Origin: Streptomyces hilarionis
GTDB lineage: Bacteria > Actinomycetota > Actinomycetes > Streptomycetales > Streptomycetaceae
DNA length: 46,437 nt
Reading direction: 5' to 3'
NCBI RefSeq assembly: GCF_024539675.1
Contig: NZ_JAHHIT010000022.1
Coordinates: 1 to 46,437, forward strand
Part shown: one piece after another, positions 23,151-31,454 of the stretch
Layout of the letters: each line of letters begins with the position of its first letter
How positions within the stretch are numbered: the stretch's first letter is position 1
Program-made: the position numbers and the translations under genes
The notes under the pieces: model-generated
Databases searched by the model: none
Told to the model about the DNA's origin: nothing
What the model saw: only the letters and a program-made list of their open reading frames with translations

Positions 23151-24130
23151 AAGTGCCGCCGATTGATACGGATCCCTTCGCCGGACTGGAAGGGCACCGT
23201 GACGAGGGCCGTCCGGCCGTCGTCATCGCTGCCGACGCGCCGGACCCGGCGGCCTGGGCCGCCCGACACCACGAAGCGCTGCGCCGGATCGTCGCCGCGC
23301 AGGGCGCCGTGCTGGTGCGTGGTCTGGGACTGTCCGACGCCGCCGGCGCCGCCGCGGTCCTCAAGGTCCTGGGGAACGACCTGATGTCCGAGCGCGAGGC
23401 GTTCGCGCCCCGCTGGACGTACGACGACCGTGTCTACTCGTCCTCCAAGTGGCCGCCGAACCAGCCGATGTGCATGCACCACGAGCTGAGCTACGCGGTC
23501 GAGTTCCCGGCGACCATGGCTTTCGCCTGCCTGAGCGCGCCCACCACCGGCGGGGCCACCGCCCTGGCCGACGCCGGCCGTGTCCTCGGACAACTGCCGG
23601 CCGACCTCGTGGAGCGCTTCGAGCGGGAGGGGTGGCTGCTCACCCGCAGCTACAACGACGAGATCGGCGTTCCGTGGGAGGAGGCGTTCGGCACCACCGA
23701 CCGCTCGGAGGTCGAGGCGTACTGCGCGGCGAACGACATCTCCCTCGAGTGGCGCGGCCGGGAACTGCGCACCAGCCAGCGCCGGCCGGCGGTTCTCCGG
23801 CACCCCGCGGACGGCCGGCGGCTCTGGTTCAACCAGATCGCCTTCCTCAACCAGTGGACGATGGCGCCCGAGGTACGGGAGTACCTGGTCGACGTCTACG
23901 GCGCCGAAGGCCTGCCGTTCAACACGAGTTTCGGCGACGGCGGCGAGATCACCGAGGACGTCGTCGCGCTGATCAACAAGGTGTACGACTCCGTCACCGT
24001 CGCCGAGCCGTGGCGCCCGGGCGACGTGATGCTCGTCGACAACCTCCGCATGGCGCACAGCCGGCTGCCCTACGAAGGAGCCCGCGAGGTGCTCGTCGTG
24101 ATGGCGGATCCCACCACCCGTTCCGTATAG
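23147..24130 (+). CDS. SyrP/TauD-like Fe(II)/2-oxoglutarate oxygenase
   Basis: 327 aa, GTG start overlapping the A-T-TE stop. Non-heme iron oxygenase that couples oxidation of a substrate to 2-oxoglutarate decarboxylation. The iron ligands appear as H111-x-E113 in MHHELSY and a distal His in DNLRMAHSRLPYEGAREVLV near residue 298, with the 2-oxoglutarate Arg about nine residues later. HxE in place of HxD, and the HHELSY context, are like SyrP, which hydroxylates aspartate on an NRPS carrier. Tight coupling to the A-T-TE gene suggests the substrate is the aminoacyl group on that carrier. DdaC in dapdiamide synthesis, which epoxidises a Dap derivative on DdaD, is a comparable arrangement. The actual substrate and reaction are not shown by sequence. 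Confidence 0.9.
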   Translation: MKVPPIDTDPFAGLEGHRDEGRPAVVIAADAPDPAAWAARHHEALRRIVAAQGAVLVRGLGLSDAAGAAAVLKVLGNDLMSEREAFAPRWTYDDRVYSSSKWPPNQPMCMHHELSYAVEFPATMAFACLSAPTTGGATALADAGRVLGQLPADLVERFEREGWLLTRSYNDEIGVPWEEAFGTTDRSEVEAYCAANDISLEWRGRELRTSQRRPAVLRHPADGRRLWFNQIAFLNQWTMAPEVREYLVDVYGAEGLPFNTSFGDGGEITEDVVALINKVYDSVTVAEPWRPGDVMLVDNLRMAHSRLPYEGAREVLVVMADPTTRSV

Positions 24131-24145
24131 AGGGCCAGAGGCCAC

Positions 24146-25177
24146 ATGACCCAGCACAGCCCAGATTTCGCAGTGATCTCCGGCCGGCAGGTGCAGCGCG
24201 CACTGAGCGGGCAGGAGAAGCTGGTCACGGAGATCGTCGAAGCGGCCTACGTCGCGCACGGCACCGGGAAGACGGTCAACCCGCCGTCGTACTTCCTGCG
24301 GTTTCCCGACCGGCCCACGGCCCGGATCATCGCCCTCCCGGCGTCGCTCGGCGGCGACGACGCCGTGGACGGGCTCAAGTGGATCTCCAGTTTCCCGGAG
24401 AACGTGAGGTCCGGGCTGCCGCGCGCTTCCGCGGTCCTCATCCTCAACGACCCGCGCACCGGCTACCCGTACGCCTGCCTGGAGAGCTCGATCATCAGCG
24501 CGAGCAGGACGGCCGCGTCGGCCGCACTGGCCGCCGACCGGCTCACCCGCGGACGGCCCCGCCCGACCCGGGTGGGCTTCGTCGGCACCGGTCTGATCGC
24601 CCGCTATCTGCACACGTATCTGGCGGGCACCGGTTGGAGCTTCGACGAGGTCGGTGTGCACGACCTGTCCGACGACCACGCCGCCGGATTCGCCGACTAC
24701 CTGGACCGCTCGGGCGAGAACGGCCGGGTGAGCGTGCACGCCGACGTGGACGACCTGATCCGCGCCAGCGACCTGGTCGTCTTCGCCACGGTGGCGGGCG
24801 CCCCGCACATCAGCGACCCGGAGCTGTTCGCCCATCACCCGCTCGTGCTCCACGTCTCGCTGCGGGATCTGGCGCCGGAGATCATTCTCGACGCGGCCAA
24901 CTACGTCGACGACGTCGAGCACTGCCTGAAGGCCGACACCTCGCCGCACCTGGCCGAACAGCTCTCCGGCAACAGGGACTTCCTCGACGGGACCCTCTAC
25001 GACGTCATGACGGGCCGCGCCACGGTGCCGTCGGATCGCACGGTGGTGTTCTCCCCGTTCGGCCTGGGGGTGCTCGACCTCGCGGTCAGCGCCCACGTCT
25101 ACGACCAGGTGGCGCGAAGCGGCGACCTTCACGTGGTCGAGGACTTTTTCCACGAGATGAGCCGGTACGGCGGCTAG
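24146..25177 (+). CDS. SbnB-like dehydrogenase for 2,3-diaminopropionate
   Basis: 343 aa, ornithine cyclodeaminase/mu-crystallin family. SbnB oxidises N-(2-amino-2-carboxyethyl)-L-glutamate with NAD+, giving L-2,3-diaminopropionate and 2-oxoglutarate. The Rossmann motif GFVGTGLIARY lies near residues 149-159. The N-terminal LKWISSFPENV and LNDPRTGYPYACLESSIISA blocks are characteristic of the SbnB branch rather than true ornithine cyclodeaminase. It lies 15 nt after the oxygenase gene and 28 nt before the SbnA-like gene; these two adjacent enzymes are the known Dap pathway. ATG 24146 is the start, with a purine-rich AGAGG upstream. Confidence 0.93.
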   Translation: MTQHSPDFAVISGRQVQRALSGQEKLVTEIVEAAYVAHGTGKTVNPPSYFLRFPDRPTARIIALPASLGGDDAVDGLKWISSFPENVRSGLPRASAVLILNDPRTGYPYACLESSIISASRTAASAALAADRLTRGRPRPTRVGFVGTGLIARYLHTYLAGTGWSFDEVGVHDLSDDHAAGFADYLDRSGENGRVSVHADVDDLIRASDLVVFATVAGAPHISDPELFAHHPLVLHVSLRDLAPEIILDAANYVDDVEHCLKADTSPHLAEQLSGNRDFLDGTLYDVMTGRATVPSDRTVVFSPFGLGVLDLAVSAHVYDQVARSGDLHVVEDFFHEMSRYGG

Positions 25178-25205
25178 GGGCGACTGCCCGGAACGGGAGA
25201 GAGCT

Positions 25206-26219
25206 GTGCCAATAATTTCAGAGCCGCAGCAGTACCACGAGAACGATCTGTTCGTCGACCTCCAACGGACCTTCGGACGCAGGCTCTACCTCAAGTGCGA
25301 GGGGTTCAACTTCGCGGGTTCGATCAAACTCAAGGCCGCCCGGGCGATGGTCGACGCGGCGGAGGCCGGCGGGGTGCTGCGGCCCGGCTCGATTCTGGTG
25401 GAGTCGTCGTCGGGCAACCTCGGCGTCGCGCTGAGCATTCTCGCCGCCAGCAAGGGCTACGGCTTCGTCTGCGTCACGGACAGCAGGTGCAACCTGGCCA
25501 CGACGCAACTCATCGAGGCCATGGGCGGCACGGTCCACACCGTCACGGAGCCCGCGGCGGACGGCGGTTTCCTCGGCGCGCGGCTGCGTCTGGTGAAGGA
25601 GCTGTGCGAGTCGGACGAGCGCCATGTCTGGCTCAACCAGTACGCGAACCCGAACAACGCGCTCGCCCACTACTGGGGCACGGCGCCGGCGATCGCCGAG
25701 CGCTTTCCCGATCTGCAAGTGGCCTTCATCGGCGCGGGCACGACCGGCACGCTCATGGGATGCGCCCGCTACTTCAAGGAGAACCGTCCCGACGTCAAGG
25801 TCGTCGCGGTCGACGCGGTCGGCTCGGTGACCTTCGGAGGGCCGTCCCTGCCGCGGCAGATCCCCGGCCTCGGCACGGGCGTCCGCCCACCGCTGCTCGA
25901 CCGGTCCTACGTGGACGACGTGATCCACGTGGGCGAGGTGGAAACCGTGCGGGCCTGCCGCCGACTGGCCAGACGCGGCTTCCTCTTCGGCGGATCCACG
26001 GGGACGGTGATCAGCGGCGCCCTGCGCTGGCTCGACGAGTACGCGCCGGGTCCGGACGTCACGGCCGTGGCGGTCGCACCGGACATGGGCGACAGGTACC
26101 TGGACTCCATCTACCACCGGAGCTGGGTCGAGGAGATCTACGGCAGCGCTGCCCTCGCCGGTGAGTTCGAAGAGCTCGGGGAAGTCCCCCTGATGTCCAC
26201 CACGGGTGTTGCCTCATGA
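25206..26219 (+). CDS. SbnA-like synthase (phosphoserine + glutamate) for 2,3-diaminopropionate
   Basis: 337 aa, fold type II PLP enzyme of the cysteine synthase family. SbnA condenses O-phospho-L-serine with L-glutamate to N-(2-amino-2-carboxyethyl)-L-glutamate, the substrate of SbnB. The PLP lysine is in FAGSIKLKAA (about residues 37-46). The substrate loop VESSSGNLGVALS and the phosphate-binding GAGTTGTLMG are present. GTG 25206 is the start, with GGGAGAGAG just upstream. The stop overlaps the ATG of the AsnO-like gene. It needs phosphoserine; see the DUF1015 gene at 39813 for one possible source. Confidence 0.94.
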   Translation: MPIISEPQQYHENDLFVDLQRTFGRRLYLKCEGFNFAGSIKLKAARAMVDAAEAGGVLRPGSILVESSSGNLGVALSILAASKGYGFVCVTDSRCNLATTQLIEAMGGTVHTVTEPAADGGFLGARLRLVKELCESDERHVWLNQYANPNNALAHYWGTAPAIAERFPDLQVAFIGAGTTGTLMGCARYFKENRPDVKVVAVDAVGSVTFGGPSLPRQIPGLGTGVRPPLLDRSYVDDVIHVGEVETVRACRRLARRGFLFGGSTGTVISGALRWLDEYAPGPDVTAVAVAPDMGDRYLDSIYHRSWVEEIYGSAALAGEFEELGEVPLMSTTGVAS

Positions 26220-27199
26220 CAGAGCTGCTGGAGAACGAAGTCCGCGACGACGCCGCCTTCGCCCTCGGCGGCGAGGCCGCCGCCGTGGAGGCCGTCGCGC
26301 GGAAGATACTGCACGTCGCCGACGGCCGGGTCGACTCCCCGGAGTTCGTGGTGGCCGCCCGGGACGCCTGGGACGACCTCCCTGCCCGGCTCCGGCGGGA
26401 GATCCGCCGGTTCCGCCGGCACTCCGGCCCCCGCGGCCGCCTGCTGATCCGCGGGCTTCCGGTGGGCGACGAGTCGCGGTGCACCCCGTCGAGCGCCGAC
26501 TCGGTCCAGCGGGAGTCCTCCGTCGCCGCCGCGATCCTCCTCATGGTGGCCTGCGGGCTCGGCGACCCCGCCGCCTACCTCCAGGAGAAGTCCGGCGCCC
26601 TGGTGCAGGACGTCGTGCCCGTCCCGGGCCGTGAGGAGTTCCAGGGGAACGCGGGATCGGTCCTGCTGTCCTTCCACACCGAGAACGCGTTCCACGAACA
26701 CCGCCCGGACCACGTCATGCTGATGTGTCTGCGCACCGACCACGAGGGTGTCGCGGGCACGCGCACCGCCTGCGTCCGCGAGGTCCTGGACCTGCTCGGC
26801 CCGGCGGCCAGGAAGACGCTGAGCCTGCCCGAATTCACCACCGAGGCCCCGCCGTCCTTCGGCGCCGGTCGTCGGGGCGCGCTCCGGCACCCCGTGCTGG
26901 GGGGATCGTGGACCGATCCCGACCTGCGCGTCGACTTCGCCGCCACCCGGGCCACCACGCAGGAGGGGACCGCCGCCCTCGCCGAACTGGGCGCGCTCTT
27001 CGAGCGGGTGTCGACGACGTCGCAACTGCTCCCCGGAGACCTGGTCATCGTCGACAACCACGTCACCGCGCACGGGCGCACCGCGTTCACCCCCCGCTAC
27101 GACGGCCGGGACCGCTGGCTGCAACGCACCTTCGCGCTGACCGCCCTTCGGCGTTCGCGGGGACAACGCCCGGACGACGGTTACGTGCTGGTTGAATGA
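26216..27199 (+). CDS. AsnO-like asparagine beta-hydroxylase (clavaminate synthase family)
   Basis: 327 aa. Fe(II)/2-oxoglutarate oxygenase of the AsnO/VioC/clavaminate synthase group, which hydroxylates the beta carbon of free amino acids (AsnO acts on L-Asn, VioC on L-Arg). Ligands visible are H154-x-E156 in SFHTENAFH and H286 in VTAHGRTAF, with the 2-oxoglutarate Arg near 300 in DRWLQR. The FHTENAFHEHRPD block is very close to what I recall for AsnO. The second module of the large NRPS has an asparagine pocket, so 3-hydroxy-asparagine as building block is the natural reading. An arginine-type substrate cannot be excluded. The gene overlaps the SbnA-like gene by 4 nt. Confidence 0.92.
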   Translation: MTELLENEVRDDAAFALGGEAAAVEAVARKILHVADGRVDSPEFVVAARDAWDDLPARLRREIRRFRRHSGPRGRLLIRGLPVGDESRCTPSSADSVQRESSVAAAILLMVACGLGDPAAYLQEKSGALVQDVVPVPGREEFQGNAGSVLLSFHTENAFHEHRPDHVMLMCLRTDHEGVAGTRTACVREVLDLLGPAARKTLSLPEFTTEAPPSFGAGRRGALRHPVLGGSWTDPDLRVDFAATRATTQEGTAALAELGALFERVSTTSQLLPGDLVIVDNHVTAHGRTAFTPRYDGRDRWLQRTFALTALRRSRGQRPDDGYVLVE

Positions 27200-27245
27200 A
27201 AACGAGGTCGACGCGAGGGATCGACCGTCAACGAGGGAGCGCGCA

Positions 27246-27893
27246 GTGCGAGTGGTCATCGCCGAGGACTCGGTCATTCTCCGGGAAGGCATGGTGGAAC
27301 TGCTGACCGCCCGAGGCTGTGAGGTACTCGCCACCGCGGACGACGCGGACGGACTGCTGGCCGCGGTGGCCGCACACTCCCCGGACGTCGCCGTGGTCGA
27401 CATCCGCATGCCTCCCACCCACACCGACGAAGGCATCCGCGCGGCCGTCCGGATCCGCGCGGACCACCCCGAGGTGGGCGTCCTCGTCTTCTCCCAGCAC
27501 GCGGAACCGTCCTGGGCGGCCCGGCTGCTCGCCGGCGAGGCGTCGGGCATCGGGTACCTGCTCAAGGAACGCGTCGCGGCCACCGCCGACTTCATCGAGG
27601 CGCTGCGCAGGGTCGCGGCCGGCGGCGTGGCCCTCGACCCGGAGATCGTCAGCCGCATGCTGAACACCGGCAGCCGTCCCCTCGACCGGCTGACCGAGCG
27701 CGAACGAGTGGCCCTGGACCTGATGGCGCAGGGCCACTCGAACCGTTCCATCGCCGAACTGCTCGTCATCTCCGAACGCGCGGTCGAGAAGCACGCGGCC
27801 TCCATCTTCGCGAAGTTCGACCTTCCTCCGGCCGCCGCGGACAACCGCCGCGTCAAGGCCGTCGTGGCGTACCTACAGGAGTCCAGGACCTGA
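27246..27893 (+). CDS. NarL/LuxR-type response regulator
   Basis: 215 aa. Receiver domain with the phospho-Asp in VVDIRMPP and the conserved Lys in GYLLKE, then a LuxR-type HTH (LTERERVALDLMAQGHSNRSI, ERAVEKHAASIFAKF). I chose GTG 27246, with GAGGGAG at 27233-27239 and 6 nt spacing; the frame is open back to 27192 but without a site. It starts 46 nt after the AsnO-like gene. The cognate kinase is probably the gene at 30099-31316, separated by an ABC transporter, so the pair most likely controls that transporter. Confidence 0.95.
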   Translation: MRVVIAEDSVILREGMVELLTARGCEVLATADDADGLLAAVAAHSPDVAVVDIRMPPTHTDEGIRAAVRIRADHPEVGVLVFSQHAEPSWAARLLAGEASGIGYLLKERVAATADFIEALRRVAAGGVALDPEIVSRMLNTGSRPLDRLTERERVALDLMAQGHSNRSIAELLVISERAVEKHAASIFAKFDLPPAAADNRRVKAVVAYLQESRT

Positions 27894-27967
27894 CCGCGGG
27901 CCCGGATCGCGGCCGGGCACGTCCCTGGGGGGCGGATATCCGAACCCCGAGGACGGGAGGTAGCACG

Positions 27968-28771
27968 ATGGCCCTCAGCAGCCGGGTTGCCGAGAATGAA
28001 GGCATGTCACTGAGCACCGGGACCCGAGCCCGACCTTCCGTGGAAAGCGGTCTGGGAATTCGCGTGGAGAACCTGCACCGCTCGTACGGCCGTGGCCGTG
28101 CCGCGGTCCACGCTCTGCGCGGGGTGGACATCGGCTTCGCCCCCGGCACCTTCACCGCGGTGATGGGCCCGTCCGGATCGGGCAAGTCGACCCTGTTGCA
28201 GTGCGTGGCGGGAATGGACCGGCAGACCTCCGGAACGGTCCACTGGGACACGACGGACATCACCTCCCTGCCCGAGCGCCGCCTGGCACAGCTGCGGCGC
28301 GCGGAGGCGAGCTTCATCTTCCAGTCGTACAACCTGATGCCGGCCATGACGGTCGAGCAGAACGTCGCCCTGACCTCCCGGCTGGCGGGCGAGCGCGTGG
28401 ACTGGGCGGCGGTCGCCGACTGCCTCGAGCGGGTGGGCCTCGCCGACCGGAGGAAGGAACGGCCCGGCCGGCTCTCCGGCGGCCAGCAGCAACGCGTCGC
28501 CGTGGCGCGTGCGTTGTTCGCCCGGCCGCGCGTCCTGTTCGCCGACGAGCCGACCGGCGCGCTCGACCGTGCGAGCGGACGCGAGGTGCTGTGGCTCCTG
28601 CGCGAGGGGGTCGAGAACGACGGCCGCACCTGTGTCATGGTCACGCACGATCCGGTCGCGGCGAGTTTCGCGGACCGGGTGGTCGTCCTCGCCGACGGAG
28701 TCCTGGTCGACGAACTGGTGCGCCCGTCGGCCGCGCAGATCTCCGAGAAGCTGAGTGAACTCGCATGCTGA
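27968..28771 (+). CDS. ABC transporter ATPase, MacB/LolD-like
   Basis: 267 aa. Walker A MGPSGSGKSTLLQ, Q-loop IFQSYNLMPAMT, signature LSGGQQQRVAVARAL and Walker B VLFADEPTGALD place it in the MacB/LolD/BceA branch that pairs with FtsX-type permeases. ATG 27968 has GGGAGG at 27955-27960, 7 nt away; ATG 28004 is a less likely alternative. The stop overlaps the permease ATG (ATGCTGA). Such systems in actinobacteria often give resistance to antibiotics acting on the cell envelope, which is the likely role here. Confidence 0.95.
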   Translation: MALSSRVAENEGMSLSTGTRARPSVESGLGIRVENLHRSYGRGRAAVHALRGVDIGFAPGTFTAVMGPSGSGKSTLLQCVAGMDRQTSGTVHWDTTDITSLPERRLAQLRRAEASFIFQSYNLMPAMTVEQNVALTSRLAGERVDWAAVADCLERVGLADRRKERPGRLSGGQQQRVAVARALFARPRVLFADEPTGALDRASGREVLWLLREGVENDGRTCVMVTHDPVAASFADRVVVLADGVLVDELVRPSAAQISEKLSELAC

Positions 28772-30102
28772 GGCTCGCCCTAGGGCTGCTGCGGGCCAGG
28801 CCCTCCCTGCTCGCGGGGCCCGCGACGGTGCTCCTGATGGCCGTCTCCGTGATCACCATGTTCGGCTCCCTCATCGCCACGGCGATCGACGGCCACGCAG
28901 GCTCCCGGCTCGGCGTGATCGGCGGGGCGTTCGGCGAGATCGCGATGCTGATGACGCTGTTCACCGTCACCAACACGCTCTCGTTCGCCGTGCGCGGGCA
29001 GGCCCGGGACATGGCGCTGCTGAGGACGAGCGGGGCGACGCCCGCACAGATCAGGCGCCTGATCAGGTGCCAGATCCTGTGGCTGACGCTCTTCGTCTCG
29101 CCGCCGGCCTGGTTGCTCGGCGCCTGGGGCGCCGACACGTTCATGGCGGAGCTGGCCGCCCGGGACATCGTGCCCGCGGACGCGGCAGTGGTGTGGTCCC
29201 CCTGGCCCCTGCTGATCGGCACGGCGGTCACGCTGCTGGTCGGAGTCGGCGCGGCGAAGCTCGCCGCACGCCGTGTCGTCCGCGGCCGGCCGTCCACCGT
29301 GCTCGCGCAGACGGCCGAGCAGACGAAGCTCGGCTGGCTCCGCGGGATCGCCGGTCTGCTCGTGATCGCGGGTTCCGTACCCCTCGTGGTGTTCACCTCC
29401 CGGCAGCCGGCCGACAAGTCCGCCCAGCTGGCTCTGCTCGGTTCGCTGCTCTTCCTGGTCGCCGTCGGACTGCTCGGCCCCCTGCTGGCACGACTGTCCA
29501 TCGCGCTGCTGGGTGTGCCGTTCAGGCTGATGGGCCGCACGCACGGGGGAGACGCCGGTGGCGCCCTGGCCGCCGACAACCTGCGCGGGCATGCCCACCG
29601 CCTGTCCTCCGCCGTGGTGCCGATCGCCCTGCTGGTCGGGCTCTCCAGCGCCTTCGCCTCGGTCAGCGGCACCCTTGAGCAGGTGGCTCCGTCCGGCGCC
29701 TCCGCCGAGAGCGACATCTGGCTGCGCGGGGTGGAACTCGCCATGCTGGCCGGCTTCGGGGCCGTGGCCACGGTGAACACCCTCGCCTCACTGACCACGG
29801 CGCGACGGCGTGAGTACGCGCTGCTCGCCCTGACCGGCGCGACCCGGCGGCAGTTGCTGCGCATGCTGGGCACGGAGGCCGTGCTGACCGCCCTGGCCGG
29901 AGTGGTGCTCGGCATTCTGGCCGCCGCGCCCATGAGCATGGCGTTCGCCTGGGCGGCGAGGGGCGAGGTGCTTCCCACGATCGCGTTCGACACCTATGCC
30001 CCTCTGGTGCTGGGACCCGTGGCACTGACCGTGCTGACGATCCTGTTCACCGGTGTGCGGGCCACCTCGGAGCCGGCGGTCACCGCCGTGGCCGCGCAGT
30101 GA
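28765..30102 (+). CDS. FtsX-like ABC permease
   Basis: 445 aa. Membrane partner of the ATPase upstream. Two FtsX-like halves can be made out: a segment near residues 15-120 with TVTNTLSFAVRGQARDMALLRTSGA, and a second near 330-440 with VNTLASLTTARRREYALLALTGA. Each is the conserved RxRExALLRxxGA-type block followed by hydrophobic helices; about eight transmembrane segments are expected. No large extracellular domain of the BceB kind is evident. The stop overlaps the GTG of the histidine kinase. Confidence 0.92.
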   Translation: MLRLALGLLRARPSLLAGPATVLLMAVSVITMFGSLIATAIDGHAGSRLGVIGGAFGEIAMLMTLFTVTNTLSFAVRGQARDMALLRTSGATPAQIRRLIRCQILWLTLFVSPPAWLLGAWGADTFMAELAARDIVPADAAVVWSPWPLLIGTAVTLLVGVGAAKLAARRVVRGRPSTVLAQTAEQTKLGWLRGIAGLLVIAGSVPLVVFTSRQPADKSAQLALLGSLLFLVAVGLLGPLLARLSIALLGVPFRLMGRTHGGDAGGALAADNLRGHAHRLSSAVVPIALLVGLSSAFASVSGTLEQVAPSGASAESDIWLRGVELAMLAGFGAVATVNTLASLTTARRREYALLALTGATRRQLLRMLGTEAVLTALAGVVLGILAAAPMSMAFAWAARGEVLPTIAFDTYAPLVLGPVALTVLTILFTGVRATSEPAVTAVAAQ

Positions 30103-31316
30103 CCGCGGCCCGCCCGACGGACCAGGACCGCGACGGAGGACGGAGGGTGCGTCCGGGAGCGATCGTCTTCGCCCTCACCGGGGTGCCGCTCTCCCTCCTC
30201 GGCATGGCCTACGTCCTCGCGGTCCTCTACGTCGGCGGGCTGCTCTCCCTGACCGTGATCGGGCTGCCGGTCCTCGCGACCGGGCTGTCGGGAGCCCGCC
30301 ACCTCGGCGGGGCTCACGCCCGGCTGATGAGGGCACTGCTCGGCGAGGACATCGATCCCCCCGCGCCGCCGGCGGCGGCGCCCGGCGCCTGGGCCTGGAT
30401 CAGGAGTCGTCTGTCCGACGTGACCGCCTGGCGCAGCGTGCTCTACCTCACGCTGCGTCTCCCGCTCGACCTGGTCGCCCTCGTGGTGACGATCGCGCTG
30501 CCCGCCTTCGGCGTGTGGTCGATCGTCTGGACGGCGATGGCCGGCCCGGAGCTCTGGCTGGCGGTCACGGCGGTCCTCGGCGGACTGCTCGCCGTGGCCG
30601 TCGCCCCGTGGGCGGCGCGCACCGTGATGCGGGCGCACCGGTCGCTGGGCAGGAAGCTGCTCGGTCCCAGCACCTCCCAACTGCGGGTCCGCACGCTGGA
30701 ACGGGCGCGCACCCTCGCCTTCGCCGAGGGCGCCCGCGACCTGAGGCAGGTCGAGCGGGACCTGCATGACGGCACGCAGGCCCAGTTGGTCGCGATCGCC
30801 ATGACGCTGTCGTTGGCCACCGACACGCTGGAGGGCGAAGCCGCCACCGGACGCACCGGCGCCCTCGTCGCACGGGCCCGCAAGCAGACCGACGCGGCCA
30901 TCGCGGAACTGAGGCGTCTCGTCGACGGGATGAGCCCCGCCGCGCTCGACCGGGGACTCGCCGACGCGCTGCCGCACCTGACGGGGCAGGCCGGCGTGTC
31001 CGTGGCCCTGACCGTGGAGATGTCACAGCGGCCTGACCCGGTGATCGAGCGGGTGGCGTACTTCTGCGTCGCCGAACTCCTCACCAACGTCTCCAAGCAC
31101 AGCGGGGCGACGAAGGCGTCGGTCGACGCGCGCGTCGTCGGGAAGACGCTGCGGGTCCAGGTCCGCGACGACGGCGTCGGGGGAGCCCGCATCGGTGCGG
31201 GCAGCGGCCTGGCGGGTCTGAGAGAACGACTCACCGCGGTCGACGGCACCCTCGGCCTCGACAGTCCGCCCGGCGGCCCGACCACCGTCGTGCTGCGGAT
31301 GCCGGTCCGGATCTGA
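30099..31316 (+). CDS. NarX/DesK-type sensor histidine kinase
   Basis: 405 aa, GTG start overlapping the permease stop. Residues about 15-190 contain hydrophobic helices (for example VLAVLYVGGLLSLTVIGLPV and ALVVTIALPAFGVWSIVW) and resemble the putative-sensor membrane domain common in Streptomyces kinases. A HisKA_3 block follows with the phospho-acceptor His in VERDLHDGTQAQLVAIAM, then the ATPase domain with ELLTNVSKHSGA (N box), VRDDGVGGA and GSGLAGLRERL. Order RR-ATPase-permease-kinase in one overlapping operon suggests that the kinase senses the product or the damage it causes. Confidence 0.94.
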   Translation: MTAARPTDQDRDGGRRVRPGAIVFALTGVPLSLLGMAYVLAVLYVGGLLSLTVIGLPVLATGLSGARHLGGAHARLMRALLGEDIDPPAPPAAAPGAWAWIRSRLSDVTAWRSVLYLTLRLPLDLVALVVTIALPAFGVWSIVWTAMAGPELWLAVTAVLGGLLAVAVAPWAARTVMRAHRSLGRKLLGPSTSQLRVRTLERARTLAFAEGARDLRQVERDLHDGTQAQLVAIAMTLSLATDTLEGEAATGRTGALVARARKQTDAAIAELRRLVDGMSPAALDRGLADALPHLTGQAGVSVALTVEMSQRPDPVIERVAYFCVAELLTNVSKHSGATKASVDARVVGKTLRVQVRDDGVGGARIGAGSGLAGLRERLTAVDGTLGLDSPPGGPTTVVLRMPVRI

Positions 31317-31320
31317 CCGC

Positions 31321-31397
31321 CGGCCCACGACGGGCCGCTCACGTCCGCCGCGGGGCCCGATGCGCCCCGCCCCCACACCACGGCGTCCTCGACGCCG
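31321..31397 (+). terminator. Three tandem hairpins after the histidine kinase
   Basis: Five bases after the kinase stop come three perfect inverted repeats: CGGCCC/GGGCCG (31321-31326, 31332-31337), GCGGGGC/GCCCCGC (31350-31356, 31364-31370) and CGGCGTC/GACGCCG (31381-31387, 31391-31397). The third has a 3-nt loop and is followed by CTTTC. There is no long T-run, which is common for Streptomyces terminators. Probably the end of the resistance operon. It lies in the 138-nt gap before the hydrolase gene. Confidence 0.6.
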
Positions 31398-31454
31398 CTT
31401 TCCCCCGGCACGACACGTCGCGCCGACCCATGCCCACAGGAAGGACGGCTGTCC

